The notes: generated from the letters alone by a model not told the origin. A stretch of DNA of 56,600 bases from an uncultured Eubacteriales bacterium (GCA_958414825.1 CATYXQ010000007.1:1-56600), one strand, 5' to 3'. Numbered from the stretch's first letter, positions 33,110 through 41,666 are shown. Program-made: numbers and translations.

Positions 33110-33604
33110 TTATGCGAACAGTACGAGCAGCAGCGAAACCAGCACCGCGAAAATCGCGTAGGTCTCAACCAGCGCGGCGGATGTGATGGCCTTACCAACC
33201 TCGTCGGGACGCTTTGCAAGCAGATTGATGCCGCTTGCGGCCACTCTTCCCTGCGCAATCGCCGAAAAATAGCCGACAATCGCAATCGGCAGTCCGGCCG
33301 CAAGATAGTACATTCCCTGTCCTACCGTCAGTTCAACCGGTTCGCCGCCGAGAATTCCCATATTAAAAATAATCAAAAATGCAGTAATCAGTCCGTAAAT
33401 ACCCTGCGTTCCGGGCAAAGCCTGCAAAATCAGCGCTTTACCGAATTTAGACGGATCCTCAGAAAGCAGGCCGCTTGAGGCCTCGCCCACAATGCCGACG
33501 CCCTTTGCAGAACCGATACCCGCAAAAATTACCGCGGCGGCTGCGCCGAGCAGCGCAAGATTGTTTCCCGTAAACAGCATCGAAAGAAGCTCTGTGAAAG
33601 TCAT
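33110..33604 (-). CDS. ntpK: V-type ATPase rotor subunit K with Na+-type ligand set
   Basis: This is the membrane rotor (16-kDa proteolipid) of 164 residues with four transmembrane helices in two hairpins. Residues aligning with the known Na+ site of Enterococcus hirae NtpK (L61, T64, Q65, Q110, E139) are all present as L63, T66 and Q67 in LPGTQGIYG, Q118 in AIAQGR, and E147 in LVETYAIF. This predicts sodium coupling rather than proton coupling. A 164-bp gap with secondary structure separates it from ntpI. Confidence 0.94.
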   Translation of the reverse strand: MTFTELLSMLFTGNNLALLGAAAAVIFAGIGSAKGVGIVGEASSGLLSEDPSKFGKALILQALPGTQGIYGLITAFLIIFNMGILGGEPVELTVGQGMYYLAAGLPIAIVGYFSAIAQGRVAASGINLLAKRPDEVGKAITSAALVETYAIFAVLVSLLLVLFA

Positions 33605-33768
33605 TGTTCTATCTCCCTTTAATTATTTTGTCATTTTATTTTGCATCCGGGGATCTGTCCCGCGTTGAAAAAGCACGCCGAAACTTCCCCGCTGCGCTCC
33701 GGCGGCAAATTGAATCCGCCGCCCAAAGGCGCGCCCCGCCGTCCGAACCGCTTCGGCGCGGGAACCTA
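33605..33768 (-). other. Gap between ntpI and ntpK with GC-rich secondary structure
   Basis: Most genes of this operon touch or overlap, so 164 bp here is notable. On the - strand it starts with a GC-rich part containing CCGCGCCGAAGCGG and GCCGCC/GGCGGC strings that can fold, and ends with AT-rich sequence and AAAGGGAG before ntpK. It could be a processing or stability element that raises rotor-subunit synthesis. Confidence 0.4.
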
Positions 33769-35703
33769 TTATTTGCGATGATACGTATAATCCTCAGTCG
33801 GCGCAAGCGGGCGGAAAGGCCGTCCGCCGTCCGCAAAGAATTTCCCGAAAAATTCGATATACTGAAGCCTCGAGGTGTGCACAAACGTGCCGAGCACGTT
33901 GATTGCGAGATTGAGCACATGGCCGAACGCAAAAACCGCAACCATAGTGATAAAACCGAAAACAGACGGACCGCCGAGCGTGGCTAAGATGTTGACCACC
34001 TGCGCAATGACCGCCGAAGCCAATCCGAGCGCAAGGATGCGCGAATAGGAAAGCAGGTCGGACACATAGGAAATGAGGTCGTACAGGCTGCCGACGCCCG
34101 AAACAAGCTTCATCAACAGATTTTTCTTATCGCGTCCCTGTGTGAGCACAAGCATTAAAACGCCTGCGAGCGCCACCCACTTCCCAACGGCGGGCGTCAG
34201 CGCAAGCAGCGCAATGCCCGCAAAGAGCACCCACCACGATCCGACGTCAAACACCGCGTCAAGCGCCTTGCCCTCCCGGCAAAGCGTATAAAACCGAACC
34301 GCCATGCCCGCAATCAGATGCACCGCGCCGACCGCCAGCGACAAAATCAGAAAATTCATCGGATTTTGCAGCGGATCAAACCAGACGGCGAGCGTACTCG
34401 GAATCTCTGCAAGATCGGTCATATTCTTCATAAAAGCCAGCGGAAAATCCCCGAAATACGATCCGAGCAAGACGCCCCAGATCATAGACGAAAATCCGCA
34501 CCAGCCGAACATAGCCAAAAACTTGCGCATACCGGGCTTCGGATGCAAAAGGCGGATGCCGCCGAAGCAACCCAAAACGAGCAGAAGTCCGTAGCCCGCG
34601 TCCGCAAACATCAGGCCGAAAATAATAAAATAAAAGATACTCATCACAGCCGTCGGGTCAAACGTTCCGTAGGCCGGATAGGAATACATGCCGAGCACCC
34701 ATTCAAAGCTGCGCGCATAGGCGTTGTTGCGCAGTTCCACCGGCGCATCCTCGCCCTGCGGAATCTCGGAAAACGCATAAGCGCAGTCGTAGCGGTCGAG
34801 CGCGCGCTCGACCGCTTTCTGCGTCCGTTCAGGCGCATAGCCGCAGATCAGCGCGGTATACTTCGTACCGCCGGTCTTTTCAAGCGCGAGAAGCGCAGTC
34901 AGCCGCGTTTTTTCAAAATCACTCAGCATTTCAAGCAGCGCAGTCCGCTTTGCATCCTCCCGCAGACGCTCGGTCACAGACTCGCGCTCAGCGTCAAGCG
35001 CCTCGCGCCGCTTAAGACAGGCGCGCGTTTCTTCTGCGGGCGTCCCCGCATCCGGAGGGAACGACGCGCGGATAAAGCCGAGCGGGAGCAGCGCGCCGCT
35101 GACCGCTTCTGCGGCTGCGTGCGTGCAGATCACCGCGCCGTACAGCGTCGCGCCCTCGCTCAGCGCGGTGAACTCCGCGTCAAGTTCTGCGAGCGCCTCA
35201 TGCACTCTCTCCGCACGGATACCGCCGCCAAAGCTGCCTAAAAACCAATCGGTCTTTTCGGTAGCGGCAAAAGACAGCGGCACGTCCAGCGCCGTCCACG
35301 GCGCAAGCGACGCAAGATATGCGCTCTCCCTCGCCGCTTCGTTTTTGATTTCATTCAGTCTTTGTCCCGCCGCAAGCACGTCTGAGAGCAGCGCGCAGGC
35401 CTCGCCGTATTCGGGCGTGTCGTCAAAACGCCGCAGATCGGCCGCAAGCTTTGGGTCGAGCAAGCTTTTGACGTCCTTTGCGTACTTATGCGTCAGTGCC
35501 AGCGCCTCCCGGATGGAGGCGATCCGCCGTTCGGTCTCGCTTTTCTCAACCGGCAGGGCGCCGCCGTCGAGCGGCGCCGCCAAGTCTTCGGGCAAAGCTT
35601 CCGCCACTTCCACACAGCGAAGTTCCATAAGCTCGGCGATCACCGCGTTCAGATCTTTGCGTGAGGCAAAGACAGACAGCTTTTTCATTTTGCTTACTGC
35701 CAC
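33769..35703 (-). CDS. ntpI: V-type ATPase subunit I (a-type stator)
   Basis: Subunit I forms the ion half-channels against the rotor and anchors the peripheral stalk. The 644 residues have a cytoplasmic N-terminal half with coiled coils and a C-terminal half with about seven transmembrane helices (from roughly 340). It includes the family segments MSIFYFIIFGLMFADAGYGL and DLLSYSRILALGLASAVIAQ, the latter holding the channel arginine. GTG at 35703 overlaps the end of ntpF; ATG at 35688 is an alternative start. Confidence 0.94.
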   Translation of the reverse strand: MAVSKMKKLSVFASRKDLNAVIAELMELRCVEVAEALPEDLAAPLDGGALPVEKSETERRIASIREALALTHKYAKDVKSLLDPKLAADLRRFDDTPEYGEACALLSDVLAAGQRLNEIKNEAARESAYLASLAPWTALDVPLSFAATEKTDWFLGSFGGGIRAERVHEALAELDAEFTALSEGATLYGAVICTHAAAEAVSGALLPLGFIRASFPPDAGTPAEETRACLKRREALDAERESVTERLREDAKRTALLEMLSDFEKTRLTALLALEKTGGTKYTALICGYAPERTQKAVERALDRYDCAYAFSEIPQGEDAPVELRNNAYARSFEWVLGMYSYPAYGTFDPTAVMSIFYFIIFGLMFADAGYGLLLVLGCFGGIRLLHPKPGMRKFLAMFGWCGFSSMIWGVLLGSYFGDFPLAFMKNMTDLAEIPSTLAVWFDPLQNPMNFLILSLAVGAVHLIAGMAVRFYTLCREGKALDAVFDVGSWWVLFAGIALLALTPAVGKWVALAGVLMLVLTQGRDKKNLLMKLVSGVGSLYDLISYVSDLLSYSRILALGLASAVIAQVVNILATLGGPSVFGFITMVAVFAFGHVLNLAINVLGTFVHTSRLQYIEFFGKFFADGGRPFRPLAPTEDYTYHRK

Positions 35704-36014
35704 TTTAGTCTGATCCCTCCGAGTACCTCATCTGCGGCGGCCGCGATTTTGGTTTTTAAAAATTCTTCAGTGGACTGCACCGCCGACTTGGCCATGCCTT
35801 TGGCGTCAAGCACCTTGCGATCCGCCTCGCTCTGCGCCGTCTGCCGCGCAGTCTCGTATTTTTTCTGCGCTCTCTGCTCCGCCGCTAAAACCGCCGCACG
35901 GCTTTGCCGCTGCGCCTCGCCGATCTTTGCCTTTGCCTCGGCTCGCGCCGCTAAAACCGCCGCGTCGGCAGCTTCTTCCGCCTCTTTTACAGCCTTTAAA
36001 GTATCGCTCAGCAA
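35694..36014 (-). CDS. ntpF: V-type ATPase peripheral stalk subunit (G/NtpF)
   Basis: This is the small coiled-coil partner of subunit E. The protein is almost wholly heptad-like Ala/Glu/Lys/Arg helix (AVKEAEEAADAAVLAARAEA) ending in DEVLGGIRLKWQ. I prefer a TTG start at 36014 (106 residues), because AGGGGG lies 7 nt upstream; a TTG at 36035 would add seven residues without a ribosome site. It is the first gene of the operon, as in Enterococcus hirae. Confidence 0.82.
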   Translation of the reverse strand: MLSDTLKAVKEAEEAADAAVLAARAEAKAKIGEAQRQSRAAVLAAEQRAQKKYETARQTAQSEADRKVLDAKGMAKSAVQSTEEFLKTKIAAAADEVLGGIRLKWQ

Positions 36015-36162
36015 ACTTTCAACCCCCTTTTTCAAAAAAACACAGATTTCGTCATTTGCTCCGGATACAGAAAAATTCCCCCGTGGCCAGCGCCGCGTTT
36101 TGCGGCATCCCTGCCGCTAAAAACTTTTCGGAAGAACTTTTATATTATTTCAGATTGTCCAT

Positions 36163-36192
36163 ATTATAGCACAAACAATCACCCAATGGCAA
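36163..36192 (-). promoter_or_regulatory. Promoter of the V-ATPase operon
   Basis: On the - strand, TTGCCA (36187-36192) and TATAAT (36163-36168) are 18 bp apart, with a TGC extended -10 motif. Confidence 0.78.
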
Positions 36193-36260
36193 GAATTTTT
36201 TTCCTTTTTGCGTGAAATATCGGTGTATTCTGTGTGTACGAAAAACGAAAAGGCAAAAGG

Positions 36261-36291
36261 AAGCCCGGACAGTGAACTGTCCGGGCTTTTT
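36261..36291. terminator. Hairpin terminator between the V-ATPase promoter and the RHH gene
   Basis: AAGCCCGGACAG pairs with CTGTCCGGGCTT around TGAA, with a T-run on the + strand and a weaker CTTCCTTTT on the - strand. It follows the RHH gene ending at 36324. Confidence 0.78.
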
Positions 36292-36323
36292 GACCGCCAA
36301 AAAACCAGGGGTGCCAAACGCGC

Positions 36324-36527
36324 TTACTCAATCTCCAGTTCCGGCGGAACATCCAATTCTTCCGAAACATATTTTCCGTTTTTCTTTCGCTGCCGCACAC
36401 ATTCGGAAAGCAGATATTCGATCTGCCCGTTTACCGAGCGAAAATCATCCTCCGCCCAGGCCGCCACTGCATTATACAGCTTTTCCGAAAGGCGGAGCGG
36501 TATCTGTTTTTTCTGCATACCGCTCAT
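36324..36527 (-). CDS. Arc-like ribbon-helix-helix DNA-binding protein
   Basis: The 67 residues start MSGMQKKQIPLRLSEKLYN and continue with the Arc pattern AVAAWAEDDFRSVNGQIEYLLSEC, in which RSVNGQIEYLL is the signature helix of this family. It is encoded 2 nt after the SPFH gene, a pairing often seen in Clostridia, and probably regulates that operon. The C-terminal VPPELEIE tail is acidic. Confidence 0.88.
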   Translation of the reverse strand: MSGMQKKQIPLRLSEKLYNAVAAWAEDDFRSVNGQIEYLLSECVRQRKKNGKYVSEELDVPPELEIE

Positions 36528-36529
36528 TT

Positions 36530-37555
36530 TTAATACAGGCTCCCGGAATTGACGACCGGCTGCGCGTCATGATTGCCGCAGAGCACCACCAAAAGATTAG
36601 AGACCATCGCCGCTTTGCGCTCCTCGTCGAGTTCGACCACATGTTTCTCGCCAAGACGTTCAAGCGCCAACTCCACCATGCCGACAGCGCCGTCCACAAT
36701 CATTTTCCGCGCGTCGATTATTGCCGATGCCTGCTGCCGCTGCAGCATGACGGCGGCAATTTCGGGCGCATAGGCCAGATACGTGATCCGCGCTTCGATC
36801 ACTTCAAGTCCCGCTTCGCGAACCTTGCGCTGAATCTCATCCCGTATGCGAGAAGCGACGATCTCGCTCGAACCGCGCAGACTGCCCTCATCCGCAATCC
36901 CGTCGCCGGTGGTATCGACATTCGGCGCGACGTCATACGGATAGATGCGCACAATGTTCCGCAAAGCGCTGTCGCACTGCAAAGACAGATACTCCTTATA
37001 GTTGTCCACATTAAACACAGCCTTTGCGGTATCGACCACCCGCCACATTACGGCAATACCGATCTCCACGGGATTGCCGAGACAGTCGTTGATTTTCTGC
37101 CGGTTGTTGTTTAAGGTCATAATCTTGAGCGAAATTTTTTTGTTCACCGTTTCCATACTCATATTCGAGTTTGTTCCGGACATCGCAAGCAAAACCGACT
37201 TGCCCGCGCCGCTGTCCACATCGCCGCTCTGGTGAAGCTTTGTTTTTGCTGCGGGATTCACCCCGACGCAAAACGGATTCACATAGTAGAAGCCGTCGCC
37301 CTTGAGCGTCCCTACGTATTTTCCGAACAGGGTCAGAACCAGCGCTTCCTGCGGCCGAAGCACTTTCAGCCCAAGAAACGGGATCCAGCCGAGGCAAAGC
37401 CAAACCATGCTGAGAATAAACAGCACCGGCGAGCGTCCCGCATCCAGCCACATCACGCCGAATACGCACCCCACTACCGCAAGCAGATACAGTACAATTG
37501 TAATCAGCAGCGCCGCCATACCGTTTTTCCGGTTTTTCAAAAGAATCTCTTCCAT
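36530..37555 (-). CDS. SPFH/Band 7 (flotillin-like) membrane protein
   Basis: This 341-residue protein has two N-terminal hydrophobic segments (about 13-34 and 40-58) and an SPFH domain (PQEALVLTLFGKYVGTLKGD onward), followed by a helical region (RDEIQRKVREAGLEVIEARI) and an Ala/Gln-rich coiled part with AAVMLQRQQASAIIDARK. SPFH proteins form membrane microdomain cages and protease regulators; the exact role of this subgroup is unknown. It is cotranscribed with the RHH gene. Confidence 0.9.
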   Translation of the reverse strand: MEEILLKNRKNGMAALLITIVLYLLAVVGCVFGVMWLDAGRSPVLFILSMVWLCLGWIPFLGLKVLRPQEALVLTLFGKYVGTLKGDGFYYVNPFCVGVNPAAKTKLHQSGDVDSGAGKSVLLAMSGTNSNMSMETVNKKISLKIMTLNNNRQKINDCLGNPVEIGIAVMWRVVDTAKAVFNVDNYKEYLSLQCDSALRNIVRIYPYDVAPNVDTTGDGIADEGSLRGSSEIVASRIRDEIQRKVREAGLEVIEARITYLAYAPEIAAVMLQRQQASAIIDARKMIVDGAVGMVELALERLGEKHVVELDEERKAAMVSNLLVVLCGNHDAQPVVNSGSLY

Positions 37556-37591
37556 TGCTATAATACCCCTTTGTGATTTTATGATATTAAA

Positions 37592-37620
37592 ATCATATCA
37601 TAAAAATATCAAATTGTCAA
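37592..37620 (-). promoter_or_regulatory. Promoter and candidate operator of the SPFH-RHH operon
   Basis: On the - strand, TTGACA (37615-37620) and TATGAT (37592-37597) are 17 bp apart. TGATAT and ATATCA boxes recur across 37581-37610, overlapping the -10 region, and may be RHH binding sites. Confidence 0.75.
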
Positions 37621-37629
37621 TATCTTCAT

Positions 37630-37662
37630 AAAAAAATCCGAACGGATTTTTGTCCGTTCGGA
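37630..37662 (-). terminator. Second hairpin terminator downstream of the ddl-like gene
   Basis: TCCGAACGGA (37637-37646) pairs with TCCGTTCGGA (37653-37662); on the - strand a run of seven T follows. Confidence 0.7.
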
Positions 37663-37701
37663 AAGAACGAAAAAAAGCAGGAAATTTAGGAAAAAATTTG
37701 C

Positions 37702-37732
37702 AAAAATCCCGCCGCGCACATGCGCGGCGGGA
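37702..37732 (-). terminator. Terminator of the hydrolase-murF-ddl operon
   Basis: TCCCGCCGCGCA pairs with TGCGCGGCGGGA around a 2-nt loop; on the - strand TTTTTGC follows. It begins 6 nt after the ddl-like stop codon. Confidence 0.85.
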
Positions 37733-37738
37733 CGATGC

Positions 37739-38926
37739 TCACTGTTTTGATCCCTTTGCGCCGCCGAGCTTGACGGCGGAGAGCACATTGCTGTCAAAGG
37801 AATAGGTCAGTCCCGCACGGGCGCGGGCGCGTTTCATGCCAAGGTCGATCATCCTGTCAAGGAGCGCCGTATATGAGATTCCGACGGGCTCCCAGAGATA
37901 AAAGGAGAGCGAACCGGGAATGGTATTGATCTCATTCAGATACACCTTGTTTTCTTCGCAGTCAATCAAAAAATCAATGCGCGCGACGCCGCAGCAGCCG
38001 AGACATCGGAACGCACGGACGGCGAGCGCGCGGATCTCTTCACGCAAATCAGCCGGAATCCCGGCCGGGATCTTCCGCCCCGCGCCGGCCATTCCCTTTG
38101 CGCCCTGGGAGCTACTCTTGCCGCCGGACATATATTTGTTTTCAAATGAAAGAATCTCATCTGCCGCAAGCGGCTCCTCGCACTCGGAAGCCTCAGCCGC
38201 AAAGCGGTCGCCGAGCACCGCGCAGTTAATCTCGCGCAGATTTTTCACGGCGCGCTCAACCAGCACGACCTGCGTAAAGGAAAACGCATTTTCGAGCGCG
38301 CGGCGCAGCGCGGCGCGGTCAGCGGCGACCGAAATGCCTATACTGGAACCGAGATTGGAGGGCTTCACAATGACCGGATAACCGAATTTTTCCTCGATCC
38401 CGTCCATGACCGCCTCCGGCTGATCGTACTCCTTTGAAGTATATACAGATGCGTCCAGCACCGGGATCCCCGCAGCGCGGAACATCGCTTTCATCGCGTA
38501 TTTATCCATACCGAGCGCGCTTGCGCACACGTCGCAGCCCGCATAGGGGAGATTCAGCATTTCGAGATAGCCCATCAGCGTGCCGTCCTCAGTATTGGTG
38601 CCGTGTACAACCGGAAGCGCAACATCAATACAGCCAATGCGGTTCTTTCCGAGCGCACGCGGTGGAAAACGGTAGATTCCGGCAATGTCGCCCTCTCCTG
38701 CCAGTACAACGCGGGTGCACTTTCGGAGCAGGGCGGGAATATCCCGGTAATTTTCAATGTTTTTCAGCGCTTCGCCGGTGTAAAAGCAGTTGTCCTTGGT
38801 GATATAGAGCGGAACAACGTCATACTTTTCGGTATCGACCGCGTGCATGGCCTGCACAGCCGAAATAATCGAGATCTCATGCTCGGTGGACTTGCCCCCG
38901 AACAGCACGCCAAGCTGAATTTTCAT
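37739..38926 (-). CDS. D-alanine--D-alanine ligase family protein
   Basis: This ATP-grasp ligase joins D-Ala with a second D-amino or hydroxy acid for the end of the peptidoglycan stem. I chose the ATG at 38926 (MKIQLGVLFGGKSTEHEISI) with AGGGGGG upstream; it gives 395 residues. Motifs include HGTNTEDGTLMGYLEML (usually HGxxGEDG) and EINTIPGSLSFYLWEP where classic Ddl has E-x-N-T-x-PG-(F)-T. A Gly/Ser/Lys-rich insertion (KYMSGGKSSSQGAKGM) is present. The sequence belongs to a divergent branch, so the second substrate is open. Confidence 0.83.
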   Translation of the reverse strand: MKIQLGVLFGGKSTEHEISIISAVQAMHAVDTEKYDVVPLYITKDNCFYTGEALKNIENYRDIPALLRKCTRVVLAGEGDIAGIYRFPPRALGKNRIGCIDVALPVVHGTNTEDGTLMGYLEMLNLPYAGCDVCASALGMDKYAMKAMFRAAGIPVLDASVYTSKEYDQPEAVMDGIEEKFGYPVIVKPSNLGSSIGISVAADRAALRRALENAFSFTQVVLVERAVKNLREINCAVLGDRFAAEASECEEPLAADEILSFENKYMSGGKSSSQGAKGMAGAGRKIPAGIPADLREEIRALAVRAFRCLGCCGVARIDFLIDCEENKVYLNEINTIPGSLSFYLWEPVGISYTALLDRMIDLGMKRARARAGLTYSFDSNVLSAVKLGGAKGSKQ

Positions 38927-38939
38927 AGAAATGCCCCCC

Positions 38940-40490
38940 TCAGAAATTGTCGGGCAGGTCGTTTTCAAGCAAAACGACTTTTTTTCTGCCCCCGGCGTCT
39001 AAGCCGTATACAAAATTCATGGCCTCGTCAATGGTTTTCGCCACAAAAATTTTATCCTTTTTAAACCCCGCGTCCAGCGCGCCGCGCGCAATCGGACGGG
39101 TCTGCTTTTCCCCGACCAGCACGATCCGGTCGCAGACGGCGGCGGCTTCGCCGCCGAGCGCGCGGTTGCACGCTTCCTCTTTTTCGCCGAGCTCGATCAT
39201 GCCGGGCGTAACGATGATTTTCATCGCGTCCTCAAACAGCGCAACCGTATCGAGCGCCGCTTTCGCGCCGGACGGATTGGAGTTGAACGCATCGTCAATA
39301 ATCAAAACCGAACCGCGGTCAAGAAGTTCCATACGGTGCGGGACGCACTTGAGCACGCGCACCGCGCCGCGCAGTTCATCAGGTGAAATGCCGTATTCGC
39401 AGGCGACAGCAAGCGCGCCCACAATGTTGACAACGTTTGCCTCACCGATAAGGCGGGTTGAAAACGCATACTGCTCGCCGCGATGGCAGAGCGTGAATGT
39501 GGCGCCCGTCCCGCTGACGGCAATATCCTTCGCAAAATAGTCCGCCTCCGGCACAAGGCCGTAGGTGACCGCGCCGCGCTTCGGCGGATTTTCTGCAATC
39601 GTGGGGCTTGAAAGATTGATAAACAGCTTGCCGTCCGGACTGATGCCGTCGGCCAGTTCGTATTTGGTGCGGATAATGTTGTCTATGCTGCCGAACGTTT
39701 CGAGATGCTGCTCTCCGATCGAAGTCACAATTCCGTCGTCCGGCTGCACAAGCTCGCAAAGCTCACGGACGTCCCCGACATATTTCGCGCCCATTTCACA
39801 CACAAATATGTCGTGCGTGGCGCGCAGAGACTCGCGGATGGTTTTGACCACGCCCATCGGCGTATTGTAGCTTTCAGGCGTCATCAGCACATTGTATTTC
39901 TCGCGCAGAAGCGCGGTCAGAAAATACTTGACGCTGGTTTTGCCGAAGGAACCGGTCACGCCGATCACCCGCAGACGCGGACAGTCGGCAAGACGGCGCT
40001 TTGCATCCTTTATGTATCGCTTGCGCACAGCCGCCTCTATGGGCGAATTGATCTTATTGGCCAGCACCAGCAGCAGCGGTTCCAGGCAGACCGCGGCGCC
40101 GAGAATGACAAACTCCCCGGTGCCCGAAAGCAGAATGCCAAGCGCAAAACAAAGCGCGTTCAAAAGACCGAGCGTAGAGAGCATACGAATCACGCGTGCG
40201 GTAAACACGAGCGGTTTTTTTGCCTTTCTCGGCAGGTAAAAAAGCGAGAGGATCAGCGCCGCCGCCGCGAGGAAACCAAAGCCGTAGTCGCGCGAAAAAG
40301 CGCTGACAACCGCCAAAACGAGCAGCGCACCGAACGGAAGCAGGCGCACAAGGTTTGCGCGCATCCAGGCAAACTGCGTCTTTGCCGAATACCCGTTCAA
40401 CTGAAACATATGGACAAGATACCGCACGCCGAGCGCCGCAAACCACAAAAGGCAAACAACGGCCAGAATATGCAGAGAAGTTTCCATCAT
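38940..40490 (-). CDS. MurF-like ligase with an N-terminal membrane domain
   Basis: The C-terminal two thirds of this 516-residue protein are a Mur ligase: the ATP loop GVTGSFGKTS at about 177-186, YNTPMGVVKTIRE, IGEQHLETFGS, HRMELLDRG and DDAFNSNPSGAKAAL, the last two being MurF (D-Ala-D-Ala adding) signatures. The first 150 residues are not the usual UDP-binding MurF domain but four or five transmembrane helices (about 5-25, 50-65, 70-86, 103-124, 126-145). GAGGTG precedes tandem ATG codons. It sits 15 nt after the hydrolase gene and 13 nt before the ddl-like gene, one operon. Confidence 0.83.
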   Translation of the reverse strand: MMETSLHILAVVCLLWFAALGVRYLVHMFQLNGYSAKTQFAWMRANLVRLLPFGALLVLAVVSAFSRDYGFGFLAAAALILSLFYLPRKAKKPLVFTARVIRMLSTLGLLNALCFALGILLSGTGEFVILGAAVCLEPLLLVLANKINSPIEAAVRKRYIKDAKRRLADCPRLRVIGVTGSFGKTSVKYFLTALLREKYNVLMTPESYNTPMGVVKTIRESLRATHDIFVCEMGAKYVGDVRELCELVQPDDGIVTSIGEQHLETFGSIDNIIRTKYELADGISPDGKLFINLSSPTIAENPPKRGAVTYGLVPEADYFAKDIAVSGTGATFTLCHRGEQYAFSTRLIGEANVVNIVGALAVACEYGISPDELRGAVRVLKCVPHRMELLDRGSVLIIDDAFNSNPSGAKAALDTVALFEDAMKIIVTPGMIELGEKEEACNRALGGEAAAVCDRIVLVGEKQTRPIARGALDAGFKKDKIFVAKTIDEAMNFVYGLDAGGRKKVVLLENDLPDNF

Positions 40491-40505
40491 CCATTCACCT
40501 CAAAA

Positions 40506-41291
40506 TCATTGATCGTCTCCGCTGCCGAAAAAGGAGTCCAGCACACGGAAAAACAGGGGCGTGTCATCTAAAAACGAAAAATGCGAGCCTCCGCGCACGA
40601 CGACGAGTCCCGCGTCGGGGATCCGCTTTTCCATCCGCTTTGCGTCGGAAAGCGGCGTTGCATTGTCCGCCTCTCCCCAAAAGAGCAGCGTGGGGACGTC
40701 GATATTTTTCATGCAGTGCGTCAGATCCTCATTCACGGCCAAAACCAGCGTCTGCCGCATAATCGGACTGGCCGCGCTGTAATCTGCGCTGCCCCTCCGT
40801 CTGCGCCAATTTTCCACCGCGTTCGGAAAGCGGCGCGCAAGCGGCGGCAGAGAAAGAAAACGCCGTCCAACCTTATAAAACGCAAGGGACAGCCGCTGAC
40901 GCAAGGTCTTTTTCGGCCGCACGCCGGCGGCGTCGATCAGCATAATGCGCTCAACGGGAAAGGGCGGATGTTCTTCTTCGTACAGCTTGAAAATGATGCG
41001 GCCGCCGAACGAGTGTCCGACAAGCGAAACCCGGCGCGCACCGAGCGATTCTATAAATTTTGCAAACACGGCGGCATAATCGCCCACCGAAAAAGGACGG
41101 GACGGCTCGGCGCTCTGCCCGAAGCCGCAGAGATCGGGCACCGCCACGGCGTATCCCAATGCCGCAAGACGCTCGGCCGCCGGGCGGAAAATCTCCTTTG
41201 CACAGCCCCAGCCGTGCAGGAACACAACCAGCCGCTCGCCCGCGCCGTACAGATCATATTCGATTGTCAGACCGTCGATTTCCGCTCTCAT
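40506..41291 (-). CDS. Alpha/beta hydrolase
   Basis: This is a cytoplasmic alpha/beta-fold hydrolase. I chose the ATG at 41291 (MRAEIDGLTIEYDLYGAGER), which has GCGGAG 6 nt upstream; an ATG at 41309 is possible. The 261 residues show the oxyanion segment FLHGWGC, the nucleophile elbow LVGHSFGG with S94, the acid in WGEADNATPL and the His in GGSHFSFLDD. The substrate is unknown. As first gene of the operon with MurF- and Ddl-like genes it may act on a cell-wall-related ester or amide. Confidence 0.85.
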   Translation of the reverse strand: MRAEIDGLTIEYDLYGAGERLVVFLHGWGCAKEIFRPAAERLAALGYAVAVPDLCGFGQSAEPSRPFSVGDYAAVFAKFIESLGARRVSLVGHSFGGRIIFKLYEEEHPPFPVERIMLIDAAGVRPKKTLRQRLSLAFYKVGRRFLSLPPLARRFPNAVENWRRRRGSADYSAASPIMRQTLVLAVNEDLTHCMKNIDVPTLLFWGEADNATPLSDAKRMEKRIPDAGLVVVRGGSHFSFLDDTPLFFRVLDSFFGSGDDQ

Positions 41292-41458
41292 CACACGCTC
41301 CGCATTCATTCTCTCGTTTTGCACCCCGCGTCGGCAAAGCGCATACTTATCTTTATACAGTATACCACGCTTTGGGACGCTTCGCCACTGTTTTTTTAAA
41401 ATTTCAGCGGAATATGCATCGAAGCTATGCACAGAGCGGACGCAAAAATCGCGGCAAA

Positions 41459-41522
41459 GTTTTTCGCCGTAGTTTTTGGCTTTTAAACAAACTCAAAGAC
41501 CGGCTGTTTAAAAAACAGCCGG
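41459..41522. repeat. 64-bp direct repeat, copy 1
   Basis: Starts GTTTTTCGCCGTAGTTTTTG and ends with the hairpin CCGGCTGTTT/AAACAGCCGG. Identical over 64 bp to 41667-41730. Confidence 0.85.
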
Positions 41523-41666
41523 CCTCTTTCCGTCGGAAAACCAGTGTTTTCCAACGATGAGGCGCGTTCGCTCGCGCCGTCGCGCCGTCTTTGACGGCAC
41601 TCGCGCGCCTGTAAGGTGTTTACAAGGCGGCGCATGTCCGCCTTGTAAACTTATTTTCGTTATTGT

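Noticed and set aside
32707..33186. Several Arg/Ala-rich frames on the + strand opposite V-ATPase subunits E and K
   Set aside because: They are shadows of the GC-rich coding strand, without ribosome sites or family motifs.
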